Shown here: in pieces, positions 58,644 to 64,000 of the stretch
Layout of the letters: every line of letters begins with the position of its first letter
How positions within the stretch are numbered: the stretch's first letter is position 1
Source of the DNA: Palaemon carinicauda
Taxonomy: Eukaryota > Arthropoda > Malacostraca > Decapoda > Palaemonidae
Length of the DNA stretch: 64,000 nucleotides
Direction of reading: 5' to 3'
Assembly (NCBI RefSeq): GCF_036898095.1
Contig: NC_090735.1
Coordinates: 9,137,709-9,201,708, forward strand
The notes under the pieces: generated by a model
Seen by the model: only the letters and a program-made list of their open reading frames with translations
Databases searched by the model: none
Told to the model about the DNA's origin: nothing
Program-made: the position numbers and the translations under genes

Positions 58644-59036
58644 AGTAGGTATTGGAAAGGTATATAGTCCAGTAGGTATTAGAAAGGTATATATACAGAC
58701 CAATAGGTATTGGAAAGGTATTTAGTCCAGTAGGTATTAGAAAGGTATATATACAGACCAATAGGTATTGGAAAGGTATATAGTCCAGTAGGTATTAGAA
58801 AGGTATATATACAGACCAATAGGTATTGGAAAGGTATTTAGTCCAGTAGGTATTAGAAAGGTATATATACAGACCAATAGGTATTGGAAAGGTATACAGT
58901 ATATACAGATCAGTAGGTATTGGAAAGGTATATATACATAGCAATAGGTATTGGAAAGGTATACAGTATATACAGACCAATAGGTATTGGAAAGGTATAC
59001 AGTATATACAGATCAGTAGGTATTGGAAAGGTATAC
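58644..59036. repeat. Minisatellite built from GTAGGTATTGGAAAGGTATA units
   Basis: Core AGTAGGTATTGGAAAGGTAT alternates with AATAGGTATTGGAAAGGTAT and AGTAGGTATTAGAAAGGTAT, joined by ATATACAGACC or TAGTCC; a higher-order period of about 62 bp is visible in the first 260 bp. Not coding. Confidence 0.92.
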
Positions 59037-60722
59037 GGAGACATTCATTCCACCTTCCCCAGAATGGAGAAAGTACTCGGATAATTTTCCATTACCACTT
59101 TGTCAGTAGCATCTGAAATACCAGGGTCATATACTGTTTAGTCAAACCTATGGGAAACAGTCACAGGGTTAGCTACGCCACTCCCTTCTTGAGGTGATGA
59201 TTCCAAAGAAAATGTATTTCTTACCCATACCAGGCCTAAGGTGAAAGGTCAGTGTGGAATAGCTTACCAACAACATGCGTAGCAGCCATAATAGGATCTT
59301 CCGCTGCCTGATGCGCTATAAGGGTACCCGTGGTCGTGAAAGCTCCATTACTCCCTCCTAGCGGAGGTGAGCGGTTCTCTAAAGGCAAGGACAGGATCCA
59401 AAGAACTTCTCTATATCCTGGGCAAGAACTTTCTATGTCACAGCAGGAATTTATCCAGAAAATCAAAGTTTTATTTTCATTTGGTAGTAGTTTTAAAAAA
59501 GATGGGCATTGTGCACCCACGAGTAGTAATCATCGTTCATCTACCAAATGTATCACAGCATTACACCTTTTAAAATTGCAGTGGTATATATATTTTTTAT
59601 GAAACCCCCTTTTTTGGCAAGTTTCATACTTTACCATGAAAAAGGAAAAATAAAACCTTTACTACAGTAAATGTGGGCTTTCAACAAATTTGATCTTCAT
59701 TTCCACTGCAAATAAGCTATTCTACCGTTATTGACCCACTCCTTCCTGAAGGACACAAGTGGGAACCTGGGATTTTACGTGTGCGAAAACAGGACAAAAC
59801 GTGATTATTTAACACTTTTGAGATTTGTAAGAGTACAAAATACAACTAACCTAACCTAGTAGCTCCTAGGTCACAACCCCTAGCCTGGGGGGGGGGGAGT
59901 CCTGGTTCCCAACTGGGTGTCCCCCCATTATCATTGGATATGATCATATTTTGTGCAGTTTTTATGGTTTTATTATGCGTCCCAGAGAATAACGTACAGA
60001 GAAGAAAAGGTTAGTTTTGCCTTTATTTATCAATTCCCCGGTATTTTTTCCCCACCCAAAACCCCTGGTTCCCACTGGGTGTCCTTCATTACCGTAGGAT
60101 ATATTAGGGTATATCTTATTAACTATTTATTTGCAAAGGAAGTAAAGGTAATTTTTGATAAAAACAGGAGTCTTTCTATTTATACCCCAATTTTTTATTA
60201 GTAAAGCTTGCCCCATGTTTTACTATAATAAAACCATAATGGGTGTAATTAAAATGATGAACATACAAGTACTTCTACAACATAGTGAAAAATAAAATCG
60301 CCAATAATAGCAAAGAAATTGGGGGGGGTTAAATATATTACCTATATTGATATTATACTGTATACTACAGTAATATTGCACACATGGCATTTCCAGAAAA
60401 TATGGTTAACCGGGGTTTGTAGTTGTATTTGCGGTTAAGGCAAATGTTTTCCGCCTCTTCTAGGCCTTTTAACTCTTCTTCGCTAAATATATTTGTACTA
60501 ACAGCACATTCATCTAGCACCTTCACCTCAAATGCCAAAGAATTTATCATCTCTTCTAAGAGCACTATTGTGGTTAGCAAACACTGTCTGTAAACACAGA
60601 AGTCCACAGTCATTCTCAGTTACCGCTAAATGTCGTATTAACCTAGAATCAAATGTAAACAATGTCACGAAAACATATGACGTCATAGGCACGGGGCCGA
60701 CAGTTACCGCTAAATGTCGTAT
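59037..60722. other. Spacer without recognised genes
   Basis: It holds G and C homopolymers (59,888-59,899) and two loosely similar stretches (59,908-59,955 and 60,062-60,110, both CCTGGTTCCCA(A)CTGGGTGTCC). A 23-bp direct repeat CAGTTACCGCTAAATGTCGT.. occurs at 60,617 and 60,701, just outside the LTR. No frame resembles a protein family. Confidence 0.5.
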
Positions 60723-61053
60723 TGTAAGGACAGTGAGACAAGCGTCACCAAGATCAACTGATACTTTATTTGAATGCGCACGGAAATACATAACAATGTG
60801 CGGACGGAAACGTAGGATTACATTGGCGCCAAGTCAGATTGAAGTGCCCGCCAAAATATGTGTTTTCTTACACTTACAAATATATGAATTATGGGTTAAC
60901 AAAGACATGTCATGAAACGATACATATATCAAAATGTAGCTCTGGTAGAGCGGAATATATATATATAGGACACCACAGTGTGGCGAAGAGAGAATTTAAA
61001 TAAATAAGTAGTTTGTCGATTTTCTGGACGACGAAGGGATCGGTGTCCTTACA
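60723..61053 (-). repeat. 3' LTR of the Ty3/gypsy element (331 bp)
   Basis: On the minus strand it begins TGTAAGGACA (at 61,053) and ends TGTCCTTACA (at 60,723), giving the TG...CA ends with a 10-bp inverted repeat. An AATAAA (about 60,765-60,770 on the minus strand) could serve polyadenylation. It follows the polypurine tract directly. Confidence 0.82.
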
Positions 61054-61055
61054 AG

Positions 61056-61072
61056 TACTCCCCCCCCCCAAG
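61056..61072 (-). promoter_or_regulatory. Polypurine tract
   Basis: Minus strand CTTGGGGGGGGGGAGTACT next to the LTR start, the usual place for priming plus-strand DNA synthesis. The exact length of the G run may be unreliable. Confidence 0.7.
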
Positions 61073-61099
61073 ACATCGGGCGGCGTAGAGGGCTGATGA

Positions 61100-62311
61100 T
61101 CAATCTTCGTATCTCTTCGGGCGTCGGAGGGTTCCTCTTGTTTTTGAACGGAGGGGCGCGCTGGCGGTCGGTGTAAGGATCTCTTCCTCTTGACGTCGTT
61201 TGATGATTTTTCCTTCGTTGGGCTTCTTGTTTTGTGGCGGAACTCTGGGTCTGCCAGGTCCAGCGGAGGCGGTGTCGCTTCCTTCGAGAAACGCCGGTTT
61301 CACGCAGTCTATAGAGACCCAGTCCTCTTGGCCATGGACATCGAGAAGGAAGGCTTTCGTTGTCTTTTTAATAACCCGGTAGGGACCTCGATAAGGTCTA
61401 GTCAGTGGTTGTCGATGAGCGTCGACACGGACGAAAACGTACTCGCAGTCATCCAGGCTTTTTGGCTTGAAGTGCTTGGTTCTCTCCTGGTAAGTTTTGA
61501 GACACGGCCTGAACTTCCTGGCGATATCCCTTAGGTGATCCAGCTGCGTGTCGTCGGTTGATGAGGGAAAGAATTCGCCAGGAACTGCGAGCGCTTCCCC
61601 GTAAACTTTTTCGGAGGGCGAAGGTTCGCCGTCTGCGCGAGGGGCGGTGCGAAGGCCGAGGAGTACCCAAGGAAGTCGTGATTTCCAGTCCCCGTCGGTG
61701 CAGCTCGCCATCAGGGACGCCTTGAGGGCGCGGTGCGTTCGTTCGACCATGCCGTTTGCCGCGGGGTTGTATGCCGTGGTGCTGTGGAGCGTCGTCCCCA
61801 TCAGGTTCGCCAAAGCCAGCCATATTTCTGAGAGGAAAGCGGGGCCTCTGTCAGTCGTGATGTCGTCAGGAACGCCAAACCTGCTCACCCAGCTTGACAG
61901 GAGGGCTTCGGCACATGCTTGAGTCGTAGCTTCGGTCATCGGCGATGCCTCCAACCACCTCGTGGAGCGATCGATGATCGTAAGTAGGTAGCGAGCGGAT
62001 CCAGAAGGGGGCAATGGTCCCACGACGTCGATGTGTATATGTCCGAAACGTCTTTTTGGCTGGGGAAAATCGCCCACCCCCGATTCGGTGTGACGGCTGA
62101 CCTTGCTTGACTGGCAGTTGATGCATGACCTCGCCCATTCCCGGGCGTCCTTTTTTATCCCTGGCCAGACAAACTTTTCAGACAGAAGGCGAGCGGTGGT
62201 GCGTCCTGAGGGGTGCGAAAGTCCGTGGATGATATCGAATATTTTCCTTCTGCAGGAGGCTGGTACCCAGGGACGAGGGCGGCCCGTGCTGGTGTCGCAA
62301 AGAAGTTACTC
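61100..62311 (-). pseudogene. Integrase region of Ty3/gypsy pol
   Basis: The frame up to about 62,311 begins with the zinc-binding H-x3-H (HGLSH) and C-x2-C (CINC) set, followed by the catalytic core: Asp17 (HIDVVGPL), Asp76 (TTDRGPAF) and Glu112 (NGMVERTHR), counted from Met at 62,077. The D-x35-E spacing is that of DDE integrases. A chromodomain-free C-terminal part with GPYRVIKKTTKAFLLDV (a GPY/F-like module) ends in basic residues before the stop at 61,100. It would insert the cDNA into the host genome. This frame is one base out of step with the RT-RNase H frame upstream (break near 62,310), so it is not joined to it in this copy. Confidence 0.88.
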
Positions 62312-63428
62312 CTGCTGGTCCGAGGGGAACCGCACTTATCTTGAGCGCGGATGGCTCCGTCAGGTGAACCTGTGCTTCTCGGTCGGTGCGTTGTTCGGTT
62401 GCGAGATTGGCGTAGTTGATTCCCAGGTGGATCGCGTCAATTTCAATCCTTGAAAGGGCGTCCGCGACTGGGTTTTTCTTTCCTGGGACGTAACGTATGG
62501 TGCACCCGAATTCGGCGATTGATGCGAGATGACGTTGTTGTCGGGATGACCATGCGTCCGTTGATTTCGTGAAGGCGTGGACGAGGGGTTGATGATCCGT
62601 TGCAATCGTGAAGGGGGTACCCTCCAAGATGTGCCTGAAGTGGCGGACGGCGAGGTAGACGGCGAGGAGTTCCCTATCGAAGGTGCTGTATCTTGTTTCG
62701 GCGGGTTTCAATTTCTTGCTGAAGAATGCCAGCGGTCGAGGAGAACCATCGACGAGTTGCTCAAGCACAGCCCCGCAGGCGACGTTGCTGGCGTCGGTCG
62801 TTAGTCGCAGGGGCGCGTTGTCGTCGAAATGAGCCAGGGTGGTGGCATGCGCAAGGGCATCCTTCGTCCGAGCGAATGCCTGTTGCTGGGACAAGCCCCA
62901 CTCGAGTTTTTTTGCTTTTCCTTTCAGGACGTCGTCGAGGGGTGACAGGGTTTGTGTGATGTTGGGGATGAAGCGCCTGTAGTAATTGACCATTCCCAAG
63001 AACTCCTGAAGTTGGCGAATGGTCGTAGGTATTGGGAACTTCCTGATGGCGTCGACTTTGGTTGTCATGGGTTTTACCCAGCGCGAGGATACACGGTGAC
63101 CAAGGAAATCCACTCCCTCCACACCGAACGTACATTTGTCGAAGTGTACGACTAGGCCGTTCTCCTGTAGGCGCTTTAGGACGGTGCGGACGTGTCCCCG
63201 GTGTTCCTCCTTGGTTTTCGAGAATATCAGGATGTCGTCGACGTAGCAGATGCAGAAAGGTAGGTCACCCAGAATGCTATCCATTAGTCGTTGGAAGGTT
63301 GCCCCGGCGTTGCGTAGACCGAAGGTTGAGTATGCGAAGGTGTAGGATCCGAACGGCGTTACAATGGCAGTTTTCGGGATATCTTCCGGGAAAACGGGGA
63401 CCTGGAAGTAAGACTTGAGAAGGTCCAT
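62178..63428 (-). pseudogene. Reverse transcriptase (palm) and RNase H of Ty3/gypsy pol
   Basis: Residues 1-8 (MDLLKSYF) include the first catalytic Asp; YVDD at residues 62-65 is the active-site pair. The thumb region and connection (FLGHRVSSRWVKP, LQEFLGMVNYYRRFI) follow. RNase H has LTTDASNVACGAVL, FDRELLAVYLAV, IATDHQPL and NPVADALSR. The last ~45 residues are out-of-frame sequence after the frameshift near 62,310. Typical arrangement for Ty3/gypsy. The front of RT is in the next frame upstream (break at about 63,431). Confidence 0.88.
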
Positions 63429-64000
63429 CTTGGTAAAAAAACCTTGCGCCGTGCAACGCGTTCGTTAGGTCCTGCATGTTGGGCAGTGGGTAGTGATCGG
63501 GCGTTGTGATGAGGTTGAGGCGCCTGTAGTCGCTGCAAGGTCTCCAGGACCCGTCCGGCTTTTTAACCATGTGCAGGGGTGATGCCCAGGGGCTCGACGC
63601 TTTCTTACAGATACCCATGCGTTCCATGTCCTCGAAGGCGCGTTTGGCATCCTTCAGTTTCTGAGGCGGGAGGCGGCGGAATTTGGCGTGAGTGGGAGGT
63701 CCTGTCGTTGTGATGTGGTAGATGCCATGCTTGGATGGGGAACCTGGCGAGTGTCGGAGCTCGGGCTTGAAAACCTCGGGAAACTCTCGTAGGTCGGCAT
63801 AGGGGTGCGTTGTTACGGCGGATACGGACATTGTTGCAGGGCCATGTTCTAGGGCGCGAGACTGGCAGGTCCCCGTGTCGATGAGACGTCTGTTAGCGAC
63901 ATCGACGAAGAGTCCATGGTGGGCGAGGAAATCCGCACCGAGGAGGGGGCGATTGACGTCGGCGATAGCGAAGGGCCAAGAATACGAACGGCCCATGATA
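63429..64000 (-). pseudogene. Protease end and N-terminal RT of Ty3/gypsy pol (cut by window edge)
   Basis: It starts with PLLGADFL, the C-terminal flap-side motif of retropepsins; the catalytic Asp-Thr/Ser-Gly lies outside the window. RT begins with the FRRLPPQKLKDAKRAFEDM and WASPLHMVKKPDGSWRPCSDYRRLN blocks, and the frame ends at a run of seven A on the plus strand (63,435-63,441), where one extra base shifts it against the palm. Whether this is decay or a homopolymer error cannot be told. Confidence 0.82.

Larger units (their letters stand above)
60723..64000 (-). mobile_element. Ty3/gypsy-type LTR retrotransposon (3' part; runs off the right edge)
   Basis: Order on the minus strand: protease end, RT, RNase H, integrase, polypurine tract, 3' LTR. 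The RT-RNase H-integrase order is that of Ty3/gypsy rather than copia. Only one LTR is inside the window, so target duplication and age cannot be read. The pol frame has two one-base frameshifts. Confidence 0.9.

Noticed and set aside
59908..60110. Two similar blocks (CCTGGTTCCCA..CTGGGTGTCC) as a MITE
   Set aside because: No terminal inverted repeats or target duplication could be identified; left as an unexplained diverged direct repeat.
60532..60915. 127-codon plus-strand frame across the gypsy LTR border
   Set aside because: It spans the LTR edge and the 23-bp repeat and has no protein similarity; better explained as a chance frame.

Overview
The window is eukaryotic, AT-rich and packed with transposons. 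I recognise no host gene, rRNA, tRNA or CRISPR array. Four things point to a crustacean, probably a decapod such as a shrimp or crayfish: several families of DIRS1-like tyrosine-recombinase (YR) retrotransposons, a group reported as widespread in Decapoda; very long AT, CT, GA, CA, GAT and AAT microsatellites; a Tigger/pogo DNA transposon; and TTAA-flanked piggyBac-like ends. The species is inference.

Layout. (1) 1-12,641: 3' part of a decayed DIRS element (family B, copy 1, + strand). It has been split by a 2.8 kb piggyBac-like non-autonomous element (1,422-4,236) and by a complete but decayed DIRS element (family A, copy 2; 4,334-12,381). (2) 12,642-25,224: 12.6 kb of AT-rich DNA without a recognisable gene, holding a Tigger-like MITE (13,294-13,891), long microsatellites and a roughly 1 kb imperfect inverted repeat (about 21,745-22,725). 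(3) 25,225-33,161: a DIRS element (family A, copy 3, + strand) with open gag, RT-RNase H-methyltransferase-like and YR frames, near-identical inverted terminal repeats (ITRs) and a clear internal complementary region (ICR). This is the best candidate for an active element here. (4) 35,437-47,310: remains of old minus-strand DIRS elements (family D) interrupted by a younger minus-strand family B element (copy 4; 36,451-43,367) in which gag and the front of RT are replaced by tandem repeats. (5) 47,979-55,692: a family C DIRS element, minus strand, complete in outline but with stops and frameshifts in all genes and a GC-rich minisatellite inside gag. (6) 55,938-58,445: a Tigger-like transposon whose transposase has two frameshifts and has lost the third catalytic Asp; it carries 48 nt of a family A DIRS terminus. 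(7) 58,644-59,036: a minisatellite. (8) 60,723-64,000: a Ty3/gypsy-type LTR retrotransposon, minus strand, running off the right edge, with LTR, polypurine tract, integrase, RNase H, RT and the end of protease visible and two frameshifts.

How the parts work together. In the DIRS copies gag supplies an RNA-binding structural protein, pol copies the RNA, the ICR (complementary to both element ends) allows a circle to be completed, and the YR integrates the circle without target duplication. Copies 2 and 4 have ruined genes but almost identical ITRs, and copy 2 shares its outermost ends with the open copy 3. That suggests defective copies were mobilised in trans by intact relatives. All calls rest on reading the sequence and comparing copies inside the window; no database search was run.
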